Below, one piece after another: positions 43,301 to 54,089 of a DNA stretch of 64,000 nucleotides. This DNA comes from Amylostereum areolatum. Lineage: Eukaryota; Basidiomycota; Agaricomycetes; Russulales; Stereaceae. The DNA lies in the NCBI GenBank assembly GCA_012932865.1, contig SAXG01000078.1, positions 124,001 to 188,000 of the forward strand, read 5' to 3'. The notes beneath the pieces were generated by a model that did no database searches, was not told the DNA's origin, and was given only the letters and a program-made list of their open reading frames with translations. The stretch's first letter is position 1. Each line of letters starts with the position of its first letter. Made by a program: the position numbers and the translations under genes.

Positions 43301-45745
43301 GTCAATCATGCTTCTCCAATGTTGGCATCCTTATGTGCATGGTTAGAACAATATACAGTGAGCGTTATGGCCACATTTGTAAGGGGGAGAACACTGACAT
43401 ATGAATAATAGTCTGGCACTGGTATAGAGATCAACAATACTTCTGTGCTGGCCAATGATGCCTCTAAGTTCATCAAATACTTTGGACAGATCATAGCACA
43501 GAGCTCTCCTCACATCTACATATCTGCCCTCCCATTTGCTCCTGCATCTTCTGTTATAGGCCAGAAATACCTTCCTAACTTTCAAAGCGTAATGTCTATG
43601 AAACTTGGGAAGCTTTCACACTGGCCAGCCATTCAGGTTGTTGCTCAAGGAAGGGATGTGATCACATCTGTTGCATTCTCATCAGATGGGAAATACATTG
43701 TCTCAGGGTCTGATGATAAAACTGTTCAAATATGGGATGTGGAAACAGGAGAACCAGCATTAGGGCCACTTGAAGGGCACAAGGGGGAGATCCTCTCTGT
43801 TGCCTACTCACCAGATGGGAAGCATATTGCTTCAGGCTCTTTTGATGGAACAATTCGTATCTGGGATGTTGAAACAGGACAGACAACTGTTGGGCCATTC
43901 CATGCACACCAAGAATGGGTAACCTCTGTCACATTTTCACCTGATGGTAGACATATCATCTCAGGCTCCTTTGACTGCACAATCCAAATATCAGATGTCA
44001 AAACAGGGCTGGCCATGAGGGAGCCCCTCAAAGGTCACACAAGCTGGGTCACCTGCATTGCACTCTCACCAGATGGCAAGAAAATTGTCTCAGGCTTTCG
44101 TGATAAAGCAGTCTGGATTTGGGATGCAGAGACTGGGGAGGTGGCAATAGGGCCCCTTGAAGGACACACAGAAGGAATCACATCTGTCGCATTTGCGCCG
44201 AGCGGAAAACACGTCATCTCTGGCTCCCATGATAAATCCATCCGGATCTGGGACGCAGAAACTGGGAAAGCCGCAGCCAAGCCCTTCGAAGGCCACGACG
44301 ACTCCGTCATGTCTGTCGCATTCTCGCCGGACAGCGAATGGGTCGCCTCTGCATCAACCGACGGGTCAATCCGGGTCTGGTCCGTGAAGACGGGGGAAAC
44401 GGTGGCAAATCCGTTTGAAGGACACCGAGGAGGACTCATGGCCGTCGCATTCTCGCCAGACGGCAGACGCATCGCCTCCGGCGGCATCAATGGAACCGTT
44501 CGGATCTGGGATGCGGAGACGCAGACGCGAAAGACGACAGCCGAGCCGTCTGACATGTGGCACACCCAATCCATCAATTCCGTCGCCTTTTCCCCGGACG
44601 GGACCCGTATCGTTTCAGGCTCGGACGACAAGACACTTCGCATCTGGGATGCGCAGACGGGGCGGGCAGTCGCAGGACCGTTCGAAGGACACACATTTTT
44701 CGTCTACTCGGTCGCGTTCTCAGCCGACGGTCGACGGGTCGTATCGTGCTCATACGACCGGAGTGTCCGAGTCTGGGACGCGACAACGGGGATGCCCGTG
44801 GGGGGACCGCTCGAAGGTCACACAGACATGGTCACATCCGTCGCATTCTCGCCCGACAGCGAGTGCGTCGTATCCGGCTCTAGGGACAAAACCATCCGCA
44901 TATGGGATGTGCAGACCGGGCGGACGATCGCGGGCCCGTTTCAACACGACGACGGGGTCAAGTGCGTCGCGTGCTCGCCCGAGGGCAGACGCGTCGTCTC
45001 GGGATCGGCGGACGGGACAGTGCGGATATGGGATGTGGAGACGGGGGAGACGGTAGTGGGCCCGTGCGAGGGCCACACGGTGAACTACTGGGTCACCCCA
45101 GTCGCGTTCTCGCCTGACGGCGCACGCGTTGTCTCGGGGTCTATTGACCAGACGATTCGCGTGTGGAATACCGAAACGGGGGAGCAGGTCGCAGGGCCAT
45201 TCGAAGGGCATGTGAACTGGGTTACCTCTGTCGCTTTCTCGCCAGACGGAAGGTACGTCGCATCGGGATCCAGCGATACGCTTGTCCGGGTGTGGGATGC
45301 GGAGACGGGGAAGGCGGCGGCGGGGCCGTTTGAAGGACACGATGACGCGGTGCAGTCGGTCGCGTTCTCGCCGGATGGTAGGTATGTCGCGTCGGGATCT
45401 ATGGACAAGACGATTCGAGTTTGGGACGTGGGCACAGAGATGGAACGTACGAGGTCGATGGAACGACGCGAAGATATGGTTGCTTCCACGGCGCTTGCTC
45501 AAGACGGCCAATCGGCGAAAATCGACGCGGACGCATTGGGATTCTCTGCCGTCGGCCAGGATGGGTGGGTCAAAGATAGAAACGGGAACTTGCTGTTCTG
45601 GGAGCCCCCAGTCCATCGGCGCGCGCTGTACCGACCAAACACGGTCCTCATCATCGGCGAAAATGCGACCCAATTGGACTTCGACAACTTCGTCCACGGC
45701 GATGAGTGGACCGCTTGCTACACTGGCGGCGACAGGGCGTGGTAA
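40363..45745 (+). CDS. NLR1: C2-like, NACHT, 14x WD40 STAND protein, probably damaged
   Basis: The proposed ATG 40363 gives MSANQE then DSVPPTSQNDPGPLVNVTVK. Further exons (TKPVKAGESVEWDADIHL; PSSVFKVEVLVSHCLHDDKS) look like a C2 domain. The helical N-terminal segment VHPYAKMAWSILSAA is conserved in Agaricomycete NLRs. The NACHT has Walker B VIVIDGLDESG, but Walker A reads GGAGTRRS, lacking the canonical Gly-Lys. Motifs such as PRHTSFRDFLLS follow. An intron at about 43360-43410 leads to 14 WD40 repeats (two 7-blade propellers) and a C-terminal tail, GWVKDRNGNLLFWEPP and HGDEWTACY. In-frame TGA (41000-41002) and TAG (41150-41152) interrupt the N-terminal frame unless spliced out. A shorter product could start at ATG 41153. 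Family role: cytosolic self/non-self sensor for incompatibility or cell death. Confidence 0.82.
43640..45435 (+). repeat. WD40 repeat array of NLR1 (14 units)
   Basis: Fourteen about 43-residue units, each with the pattern EGH-x-VTSVAFSPDG-x-SGS-x-D-x-IRIWD-x-ETG. The first four or five are encoded by CpG-poor DNA with A/T third positions and the rest by CpG-rich DNA. The change falls near 44180-44200. Confidence 0.92.
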
Positions 45746-46752
45746 GGCGTCTGCTCTTTTTCCTGCTTAGTCATGGTCTGACGAACGTTTCCGAAGATGT
45801 AACTCACGAGTCACGAAGACGGGCGTTAGACCGTGTCATCCGTTGGGTCTCCGAAAATTGCGCGTTGGGTCGTTCGTGGTGTCGTAGAGATTGTCTGTAA
45901 TATGGAGTTGAGAGCATCACTTTCATGGGGAGTAGCGGCTACGGTATCAACTGAGGAGTCGAGTACGAGGCGTGTGCGTCAAATTGTAGGGGAAGAGGAA
46001 GAAAACCTCGTACGACACCTTTGCCCCTTGTGTTCTTTGAAAACACAGAATTAAAACATGAGGGTCTCAGGCGTCGATATTCCTTGGAAACATTTTGCGA
46101 AGGGGTTGAGTGCCGACAAAAGATTAGGACGGTAGAAGACACACAACTGCGTCGTCAATGACAGAAGGTGGCGGGCGTTGCCTCCAACATATGGACCAGC
46201 GCAAGCGAAGACCTAACTGCAACAGAAGACAAAATGACAGCTGTGTTATCCAAATGATAAAACTGGATGACGATCGTAGAAAAGAACGACGCACAAAGAC
46301 GGCCCTGTCCATGGTAAGACCGGGGAATAACGCACAGCTTGGAAGCAAAGCATATCGGAGCAGCTCGAGGGGCGTATACTAAGCTGATGAGGGAGATCTT
46401 CAAGGATCCCGCGGCGACTGCACTGACGATGGGATGCGCAGGAAGATGGACGGAAGATGGACGAGGTGGCCGTCGAAGGGAAACCCGAGGACGACGTTCA
46501 TTGTGTCAGCATCCCACGCGCCACCGTGGCTCATTCCGCCTCCACGTGCACCTCCGAGTCCCGTCTCCCGTCTCCCGTCTTTCGTCTCCCAACTCGCGAC
46601 GCCGACGCCTCCTCTATCTGAACCCTACTATCTTGCGCTAGGGATACAAATAAACCGCAAGTTAGAGTCGCAAATTGTGCAATTTTCATGGAAAGGCCGG
46701 GACACATCTTCGAACATATTCAGACTCTGACCCGCCGTCTTCCCCTCACCAC
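45746..46752. other. Spacer downstream of NLR1
   Basis: 1 kb without a recognised gene. A short imperfect CCCGTCT/CCGTCTC tandem lies near 46559-46590. The right end is the 3' flank of the SDR gene. Confidence 0.4.
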
Positions 46753-47864
46753 TCACAAGCTCATCCCCTCCGACCACCCCTCATACCCCTCCACCTCCCC
46801 ACCCAACCTCCCCAGCGCCCCCCTCACCCTCTCCACCGCATCCATCCCCAACACCAACCTCCCCGGCGGACTCTCCGCACGCGCGACGCGCAGCACGCAC
46901 GCGGCGTACTTCTCCACGCTGTTCGACGGCGCGTACGCTTCCGCGAGCCACTGGCGCGTTTGGAAGGACGCGTTGGAGGGGGAGGTGTAAGCTGGGTGCG
47001 GGGGAAGGGTGAGGGTCGTGGGGGTGACGATGGCGGTGGGGAAGAGGCCGGGCACGAGGGTCGTTATCTGTGCAGGTACGTGAGTGGTGGTGGAGGAGGA
47101 GGAGAGAAGGAGCAGGTGCGGACCTTGACGTTCCACTCGGGATCAAGCTCTTTGGAGAGCGACTCGGTGATCGCTTCGAGTGCTGTCCCGCGCGTCTATC
47201 AGCCGCCGTCCCCGCTCCGAGAAGACGACGAAGGTCGAACTCACCCGCTTTACTGCAGCGCAAGGCGAAGTCAGTCCTCTACGCGCCACGAACGCAAACC
47301 GAGTGTACGCGCGAACGTACCTCGCGCAATAGAACCCGGCCACCGGGATCGCCTCGTGCGCGAACAGCGAGGAGACCTGCAGCAGGCGTCCGCCCGCACC
47401 CCGCGGATTAACCTCCCGAAACGTCTTGACGGCCTCCCGCGCGACACAGACCGCGCCCCAGAAGTTCACCTCGAACAAGGTGCGCGCCGCCTCCTCCCCG
47501 CCCTCTCCCTCGCCTTCCACTTCCCCAAAATACGTCCACCCGGCGTTATTGTACACCACGTCGACCCGGCCGAACACCGCGACCGCGCGCGCGAACGCGG
47601 CCTTGACGGCGCGCGCGTCGGTGACGTCGAGCGGGAGGACGAGCAGGTGCGCGGCGTCGTGCTGGGCTTGGAGCGCGGAGAGGGCGGAGGGCGTGCGGAG
47701 CGTCGCGACGACGCGGTGGCCGGCGAGGAGGGCGCGCGTGGTCACGGCGCGCCCGAGGCCTGTGGAGGCGCCGGTGACTGGAGTGCGGTTAGCACACTGG
47801 CAGAGGGGAAGCAGTGGAGAGGGAAGTGCGTACTGAACCAGACTTGGGATGTGTCGGGGGACAT
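46753..47864 (-). CDS. Short-chain dehydrogenase/reductase (SDR)
   Basis: ATG at 47864 gives MSPDTSQVWF. An intron joins it to ITGASTGLGRAV, the TGxxxGxG nucleotide-binding motif. GHRVVATLRTPSALSALQAQ and LPLDVTDARAV (cofactor side) follow, then the structural VYNNAGW, the catalytic Ser in LLQVSSLF, and FYCASKA, which supplies the YxxxK pair once the intron after GCG-AG is removed. Further exons give ALEAITESLSKELDPEWNVK and ITTLVPGLFPTAIV, ending GWSEGMSL at 46753. This is a classical SDR. The Arg at the end of the second strand (VVATLRT) favours NADP(H). The substrate is unknown. A decayed partial copy lies at 53575-53835. Confidence 0.87.
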
Positions 47865-47900
47865 GTTGCTTGGATGGACGGTCGAGAGCGTGGGGCGAGG

Positions 47901-47910
47901 CTTTATATGC
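47901..47910 (-). promoter_or_regulatory. TATA box of the SDR gene
   Basis: Reads GCATATAAAG on the minus strand, about 37 bp upstream of the SDR ATG. This implies a very short 5' leader or an alternative upstream start. Confidence 0.45.
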
Positions 47911-48594
47911 GTGCGTTTGGGGGTGGGCGACGACGAATGGGTGAGGACGATAACCGCGGACGTCTCGATGGGCGAGGACGGTGACCTCTGGTCATCGACA
48001 GTGGTGCCCATCGGCCAAAAACGACGTGACGCGCTCGTGCGTTCCCACCGGTGCCGCGCAGGGTGCGATGGACTTGGACGGTTATGGAGGGGTGCCACAG
48101 GAACGGAGAGGGATGGTAACTTCAGGTGCGCAAGAGAGACGCCGACCTCGGGAAACCACCGTATATTCTCAGATGTGATATTATTACATACATGACAATA
48201 TGCACCGCGTCCGAGTCCCCACGAATCGAACATCGTGAACACGTACCCGGAGCGAAAGGAACCTACACCAGCAAACGAATTGGTAGCCTGAGAATGCACT
48301 TCGCAGCGTACAAACGGAAGGTGGATATGAGTCGATGTGGGAGGCTGTGGGAGGGCGTCAATGGCGGGAGAGCGCGGAGGTTGATAGAGAGAGGGAAAAG
48401 GGGAGGACACACCACATCATGAGCGCCTGGTCCTCTTCCTTCGTGACCGACGCCGATGTGGCCACCGTCTGCAGCCACGCGTAGTGCAGACGCGATGTGA
48501 GCGGACGTAATGCTCAAAGATAATAGTATTTGAACAGAAAAAAGATACACTGGGGGACACAGCGCACAGGTACGAATGACCGTCGCGCGTAGAA
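47911..48594. other. Spacer between SDR and decayed Myb copy
   Basis: 0.7 kb, no gene recognised. It contains upstream sequence of the SDR gene and probably degraded Myb-copy sequence toward its right end. Confidence 0.35.
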
Positions 48595-49177
48595 GGCGCG
48601 TTCGGAGAGATGTTTTCGCTGTGTCGGGAGTGAAGTTAGCTAAGCATGCGAGGAGGAGGGGTAGGAGGAGGAGGAGGAGGAGGAGGAGAAAGGAAACGGA
48701 AGAAAGGAAACGGCGTACGGCGCGCGCCTTCTTGATCGCGTCGTCGAGTCGAGGGATTGGAGGTCGTCGTCGGGGAGAGAGGAGAGGGGATATACGCTTC
48801 GGGAGCGCGCGTCTGCGGCGGGAGGGGGATGTTGGGGATGTTGAGAGGGGGGCGGGGTCGGGAGCGCGTCGGGGGCGGGGGCGGGGTCGAGGTCTGGGGG
48901 GCACGTGCTGCGACGACGATGAGAGGCAAGACTCAAAGATTTGGAAAAACCACGCACCAGTACCGTGCTCGCCGAGGTCCACATCTGAGTCTCCCCCGTC
49001 CTCCAGAGGGCCGAGCGCGATCGAGTTCTCAGATGCGCCTTGACGCACCGCATGATGTCCATCGCTGAGATCTCCCAGAAGCTGCAGGTGGGGTGCGGGG
49101 GTCTTCGAGGTTGTTGACAAGTGTTCTGCCGCCAGTCCAGCGAGAGACCTTCGCACCACGGGCATTGAGAAAAGCAA
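48595..49177 (-). pseudogene. Decayed, inverted partial copy of the Myb gene (copy of 54.5-55.6 kb)
   Basis: Minus-strand reading gives VVRRSLAGLAAEHLSTTSKT, HLQLLGDLSDGHHAVRQGAS, SIALGPLEDGGDSDVDLGEH, SSSSQHVPP and LDDAIKKARAVR. Each has a close match, in order, in the plus-strand Myb gene at 54.5-55.6 kb. Two internal blocks present there are missing here. One is the end of exon 1 through most of exon 2; the other is the region before LDDAIKKARA. A (GAG)n-rich run at about 48650-48700 is the expanded counterpart of the CTC run in an intron of the full gene. The Myb repeats are absent. It is clearly non-functional as a Myb protein. Confidence 0.8.
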
Positions 49178-49560
49178 AGATATGTACGAGCCATGGCCCC
49201 TGCTCCCACATCACCGCTCGCAGGAGCGCCTCGAGGCCAAGTCCATATAACTTCAATCACAACCTACATACAGGGAGTTCCTGTATCTAACGGACGTCCC
49301 CGTGTCACTTTTCCTTTGTTTCTTCTCGCGAAGCGAAAGAATAGGTGAGGATTGTCAAGGAAAGGTTCGACGGAGGAGGATGGACGGCGGGACTCCGGAG
49401 CCGCGGCCCGGATATCACTCCGGCATTTCCCAGTCCAACCCCTCTCAGATCCTCTCGAGCGGAGTCGATGTTCCATTCCAACACATTTCGTCCCCCCCAC
49501 CACCGTGCCCGCGTATTGCCACGTCCTGTTCCAAGCCCATGATAGAAGTGTACTCTAGCA
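49178..49560 (-). repeat. Upstream part of the inverted duplication (arm A)
   Basis: The reverse complement of this stretch tracks 54090-54500. Shared landmarks are GGACGTCC followed by a TATA-like patch, CGCGAGAAG/CGCGAGAC-type sequence, and CAAGGAAAGNTT..GGAGGA. Both arms also share a block ending in tgccacgtcctgttccaagcccatg (here) matching catgggcttggaacaggacg (there). This shows that the promoter of the Myb gene was duplicated with the coding part. Confidence 0.65.
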
Positions 49561-50331
49561 CGAGCCGTTTCGTGTGGTGTTATTTTCTTCCACAAAACAG
49601 CGTCTACGCACCTGCTCTTCCCCGTAACTCGACGCCACAGCGGTGCACGCGCCGTCGGTTACAGCAATGCGGGACAAGTCGGAGGAAATGGACCGCCCCC
49701 GCCGAGACCGCAAACTGTGAAAGCCGCAGTGGGCATTGGCATTGGATCATGTGCGTATGTAGAGGCTGTACGTAGGGAAGTAGCGTAGCGTATGTACGAC
49801 GAGAGACGAGACGGCACGGACAGAAGTGGGGGGTTACAGTGGCGAGCAAGTACTTACAAACGAAGGACAACGTTGTACAGTTCGAACTTTGAGGACAGGG
49901 ACATACGAGGGGGGTGAAGGCGGGAGGAAAGACGGCGGGGAAGGGTGAACGAAGATAGGGTGGGGGAGACGATCGGAAAGGGGGGATTACGGAACTATGC
50001 GCTCGCAAGGAGGGTCCGAGGATGTGCGTACGGAGGAAGATGGTATATGTGCAGGGTAAAATAAAAAAACGAAAAAGAGGGGGGATTACTGAAAGGAAGG
50101 GCGTAGGGTAGGCGGGACAAGGCGCGATTAACAACGGGCGCGCACGCGCGCTCGTGAACGGGGCGGGGAGTGGGATTGGATGGAGAGGAGGGGGAAAGAC
50201 AGCATAGCCATACTCAAAACGAAAGCGACGGGACCATGGACACAAAAAAAAACACGACGAAGAGACGAAGCGGAATACACGAACAGAAACAGCAACCGGA
50301 GGCTACGACCGAGACCGGCACGAGGGCGCGC
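49561..50331. other. Spacer, no gene recognised
   Basis: About 0.8 kb, purine-rich on the plus strand (gggggag and gaaagg runs near 49900-50100). It probably contains the 3' UTR of the serine-rich gene. Confidence 0.4.
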
Positions 50332-51342
50332 TCACGCGGCGCGCACGGCGAGCCCCATCCCGTCGTCCTCCCTGAAGTCGAGGAAGTTCGCGAGGGTGGA
50401 CGCGAGCGAGGACACCGACGCGCGCTTGCCGGACAAGCTGCCGGAGAGGGAGTACCCGCGCATCCTGCCGAGCGACCCGCCCGCGCGCGCGGCGGAATTG
50501 GAACGGCTGCGCGTGATGACGGGCGGGGGCGTGGGCCTGACGTCGGTCGGAAGGGCGCTGAAGACGTCCTCGCCGCTCTCGTCGTCGTCCTTGTCGGTGT
50601 CGCCCGCGTCCGAGGACGAGCCCTCTGTGGACTCCTCGTCGCTCATGGACATGAAGTTGCGGGTGGCGCGCGCGGGCTGGAAAGGCTGGGAGTGCGAGCG
50701 GGAGAGAGCGCGGGCGGGGGCGGGGGCAGAGGGCGAGGAGGTGCTGCGGCCTTCGAGGTTCGCGAGCGCGGCATCGCGGTGCGCGGTCTGCTTGCGGACG
50801 GTGCGGACGGTGGTGGCGGTGGAGAGGACGGAGCCGGTGCGGGTGAGACGGGTCTTGTTGGGCGGGTACGTCCTCGACGAGCGCACGGACGCGGGCGAGC
50901 GCGCAGGGGAGAGCGGCGACGGGGGTGGGCGGGCAAGGGACGGGGAGCGGGGCGACGACGGCGAGGACGCGGGGAGGGGCGCGAAGAGGGAGGAGAGGGA
51001 GTCCGGGAGGGACGGCAGGCTTGCGCTCGGCGCGGGCTTGGGCGAGGGGAGCTCGCGGGAGGGCTGGCGCGAGATCGGGCGGTAGCGGGCGGCGAGGAAG
51101 GGGGACGTGGGGGTCCTCGGGGACGGGGTCGGGTGGGCGGGCGAGAGGTGGGTGGAGGACGAGGGCAGGTCGAGCGAGAGGAAAGAGCGCATGTGCGCGC
51201 TCTTGGTCGTCGGGCTGGACGGCGACGAATGGTCGTTCTCGAGTGCGATGTGCGGGGTGAGGTCGAGTGACTGGTGTTTACTACTTGTACAGTGGTCGCC
51301 GGAAAGCAGACCGAGGGTGAAGAGGGACGAATACTGTGTCAT
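50332..51342 (-). CDS. Serine/proline-rich low-complexity protein
   Basis: An uninterrupted 336-aa frame starting MTQYSSLFTLGLLSGDHCTS. It is very rich in Ser, Pro, Arg and Thr, with basic SRSxS-type stretches (ITRSRSNSAARAGG, LSRSHSQPFQPARATRNF) and one acidic patch, SDEESTEGSSSDAGDTDKDD. No globular domain is recognised. Composition suggests an intrinsically disordered, heavily phosphorylated protein, but no function can be assigned. A long open frame in GC-rich DNA can arise by chance. The in-frame TATA-bearing upstream region and the start-to-stop integrity make a real gene more likely than not. Confidence 0.55.
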   Translation of the reverse strand: MTQYSSLFTLGLLSGDHCTSSKHQSLDLTPHIALENDHSSPSSPTTKSAHMRSFLSLDLPSSSTHLSPAHPTPSPRTPTSPFLAARYRPISRQPSRELPSPKPAPSASLPSLPDSLSSLFAPLPASSPSSPRSPSLARPPPSPLSPARSPASVRSSRTYPPNKTRLTRTGSVLSTATTVRTVRKQTAHRDAALANLEGRSTSSPSAPAPARALSRSHSQPFQPARATRNFMSMSDEESTEGSSSDAGDTDKDDDESGEDVFSALPTDVRPTPPPVITRSRSNSAARAGGSLGRMRGYSLSGSLSGKRASVSSLASTLANFLDFREDDGMGLAVRAA

Positions 51343-51486
51343 CGTTGCCGTTTCTAAACTTTTGTGTTTTTGCGTGCTTTGGGAGGGGGGATCGTCGGGT
51401 GTCGTCGAGCGGGTCGTGTCGGGGGCGGGCGGGCGGCGGGGAGGAGGAGGAGGAGGAAGGAGGGAACGACGGCGGGCGAGGGGGTC

Positions 51487-51493
51487 TATATAT
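51487..51493 (-). promoter_or_regulatory. TATA box of the serine-rich gene
   Basis: TATATAT (minus strand ATATATA) 145 bp upstream of the ATG at 51342, in otherwise GC-rich DNA. Confidence 0.45.
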
Positions 51494-53574
51494 CGGACGA
51501 GGGAGCGGCTGCGGTGAATTGCGAAATGGGACCAACGCGGCGTTTCAGCATCGGTCCGAACAGCCGCACCGCCTCCTTGGGAGGCCGCGTGCCTGTCCCC
51601 CTCGCGACGGCGTCACCGAATCACGTGTACTCATTGTACATTCTTCACATCGCAGATCCAGATCGTCAGGCTCGAGCTCAGATCCCGCCCCCCGCCCGCC
51701 CCCGTCGTGTTCCTCGTCCGCCTTACCGTGGCCGTCGTCCAAGGTCGTCCACCACCCGCCCCCACTGCTCTACGTCAACACCCGCCTGCACCCCGTATCC
51801 CGATCCTACGTACGCACGACGACCAGGCTCGGCCTCGAGGACTCGATCGCGTTAAGCGCGTGCCGACGCGTCGTCCCTCCAGCCGCGGCAGCCCCGACTC
51901 GTCTTCCCGAATCCCGCCACCGGCCAATCGCAGAACGTCGTCGTGCCCCCGCTTCCATGCCGACGCCCGATCCGCTCAAACAATGCAAGCCAAATTGCTG
52001 TGACCGGGTGACGTGTCTCCGAATTCAAAACCGCCACGGGCCAATCGCATTTTTTCGCCCCTCCTTCGCCATGCTTCACCCGCCGCCACCCGCTGCCGTC
52101 GCCCCCGACCTGCGCGCGCGCCGCGCGGCGCCACCGTGACTCCAGTGGGACTTTGACCCTGTCTGCAACGCACGCGCCTCGTGCATGTCATTTGCGACGG
52201 CGGCGCACGGGCGACTGGTCGGCAACCTGGAGAGAAGGTATGTAACGCTACTTTTTACGCTCACCATGATCCGGATCCGCGCTCTCCATACCACTGGCAA
52301 GTCTCCAAGGTTCCCTCCTGGCTCTATCGTACAGTACGTCCATTGTACGTCTTCGTTTTCCTCCCCTCTCGAGTCTCCACCAACGACGCCCCTCAGCGCC
52401 AGCGCGCGTCCTGGCGCCCGCCATCGATGCCCCTCATGTCCCTCGCCGTCGTCGTCGTCCCCCCTCCCCTCGCCGATACAAGACGACGCCATTCGGAATT
52501 CAACGCCGTCGTACAGCATGATCCCGCAGGCCCTGGCCCTGCACCACGCCATGCATATCGTCCCCCCTCCGACCGATGACGCGCCCGCGAGTTCTTTTCG
52601 TGCGGTACAGGGGCTGATCTATGTGCACACTGACTTGCTCTCGTAGACACCATGTCAATGCTTGCGGCGCACGTTTGAACGTGACGTCGACGAGGCGCCC
52701 GCGCTGTGCGCGTCGACTGGTCAGTGGTCACTGTTCTGCCTGTCTGTTCCGGACGTCGCGCGCGATCATTGGCGGTATCAATGGCGCTGGTGCGGTCAGT
52801 AGTAGGCGCGGGTGCCGGCGGGACCTCCAGGGTCCCCCCGCTCCCTCCACGATGATGTTTTCTTCTTCATACATAGCATACAACCGTTGCGCTCGCCACA
52901 CAGCGGGCAAAGAAACGGGCGCGCGAGGGATATTGCCATCAAGGGCTCGCCATCCAATAAATTCATCTTTCAATTTGTTCGGCGCTTGTTACTTTATTGC
53001 AAGTTAGTTGCATCGGGCGGACCAAGTCACCGGTCGCCAACTTCGCTTCGACGTAAGTGTAAGTAAGGGAAGAAGAAGTCCCGGTTTTTTGACGTCGAGA
53101 AGGGAAGGAAGTTGGGCTTGTCGTCCCAAAGTGGAACAACCTCGCGCCCTCCCGCCTCGACGTTGCCTCGACGTCTGTCGGGCGGCAGGTACGGACCAAG
53201 TACGGACGTTGCGGCGTCTGGGTTTGTTGCGGAGGGTTTGGGGAAGGTCGACAAGATAGTATTCTCGTGCTCAATGACACTCTCCCTTCCTCCTTTCTCT
53301 AGGGTCCCGACGCCAGGTGCCTCACCATCATCCACGGCCAGCTACGGCCCTCGATCAAATAAAAAAGGTGCGCTCAAACCGGCGAATATTCGATAGCGTG
53401 CCCTGTCTAATCGCGTTCGAATTGGTGTTCAGCGTACCTACTGATGGGCGGGCGGGGACGCTAGCGCGAAGTAAGTAGATGCGATTTGTGGGGAAGGGAT
53501 GGGAGACAGGCATATTATATGCGTGTAGGGATTGGAACGCTCCTGCTTAGCTCCATCCATTCCCTACACCGACC
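51494..53574. other. Long GC-rich gene-poor region
   Basis: 2.1 kb with many accidental open frames but no recognised domain. Two similar copies of a CCRCCGGCCAATCGCA/CCACGGGCCAATCGCA block (about 51911-51930 and 52032-52049) contain CCAAT boxes about 120 bp apart. They may belong to a promoter or an old local duplication. A minus-strand frame at 53027-53335 (GPYLPPDRRRGNVEAGG onward) has no recognised family. Confidence 0.4.
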
Positions 53575-53835
53575 TCCCGTGCGTGCGGCACGCAACACAC
53601 ACAGCTTGAAGTTGTTCGACAGCATGTTGGACGTTTTCGCGGACCAGTGGGGTGTTTGAAAGTCGTTGGAGGGACAGTGCGGGGGCGGGGCGACGGTGGA
53701 CGCAGGAAAGAAATCGAGTGGAAGGGTTGTTATCTGTCGTTATCTGTGAGCAAAGCACGAAGCAGACCGCACACGAACTCGGATGTTCCACTCGTGGGAT
53801 CAAGCTCCTCAGCCCGCGACTCTCTGATCGTTCCA
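53575..53835 (-). pseudogene. Decayed fragment of the SDR gene
   Basis: Same orientation as the SDR gene. Plus-strand landmarks run in the same order: a TTGTTCGAC block, a TTTGGAA/TTTGAAAGTCGTTGGAGGG block, GGTTGTTATCTGT (versus GGTCGTTATCTGT in the SDR), and GTTCCACTCGTGGGATCAAG (versus GTTCCACTCGGGATCAAG). Only the C-terminal third of the SDR is represented, with many indels. It lies just upstream of the second Myb gene, whereas the intact SDR lies next to the inverted Myb copy. The two were therefore probably duplicated together. Confidence 0.7.
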
Positions 53836-54089
53836 AGAGCTCTTCATCGGCTCAGAGTAGGTGTCTGATAGCCAAGGAAAATGCCGACGGACTCGTGCGT
53901 TTCATTCGCCAGTACCAATGTTCGTGGGGGATGGAGAAATGATAGGACGTGCATGTCGTCCTTGGATGTGGCCACGGGCCCGGGAACGTAGACGGAGGAT
54001 AGCTTCGGACGATCAGGAGGAGCGTTGAGAGACGTTATTGTTGTAAGACGAGACCGAACGAGACGGTCAGTGCGATATTAGAGTTAGAA

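Noticed and set aside
43640..45435. WD40 tandem array as a CRISPR-like or satellite repeat
   Set aside because: Period of about 129 bp in frame with WD-dipeptide units; it is protein-coding.
44750..45697. Long minus-strand open frame inside the NLR1 WD40 region
   Set aside because: It is antisense to 14 clear WD40 repeats. The open frame results from the repeat codon pattern and has no domain of its own.
46675..48195. 506-aa plus-strand frame
   Set aside because: Antisense to the SDR gene whose catalytic motifs and introns are clear; the frame is Arg/Pro-rich filler.
48640..48710. GAG/CTC microsatellite as a coding repeat
   Set aside because: Its counterpart at 55558-55582 lies in an intron of the full Myb gene, so it is intronic simple sequence.
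50170..51270. 366-aa Arg/Gly-rich plus-strand frame
   Set aside because: Mirror of the serine-rich minus-strand frame in very GC-rich DNA; less gene-like start context and no promoter.
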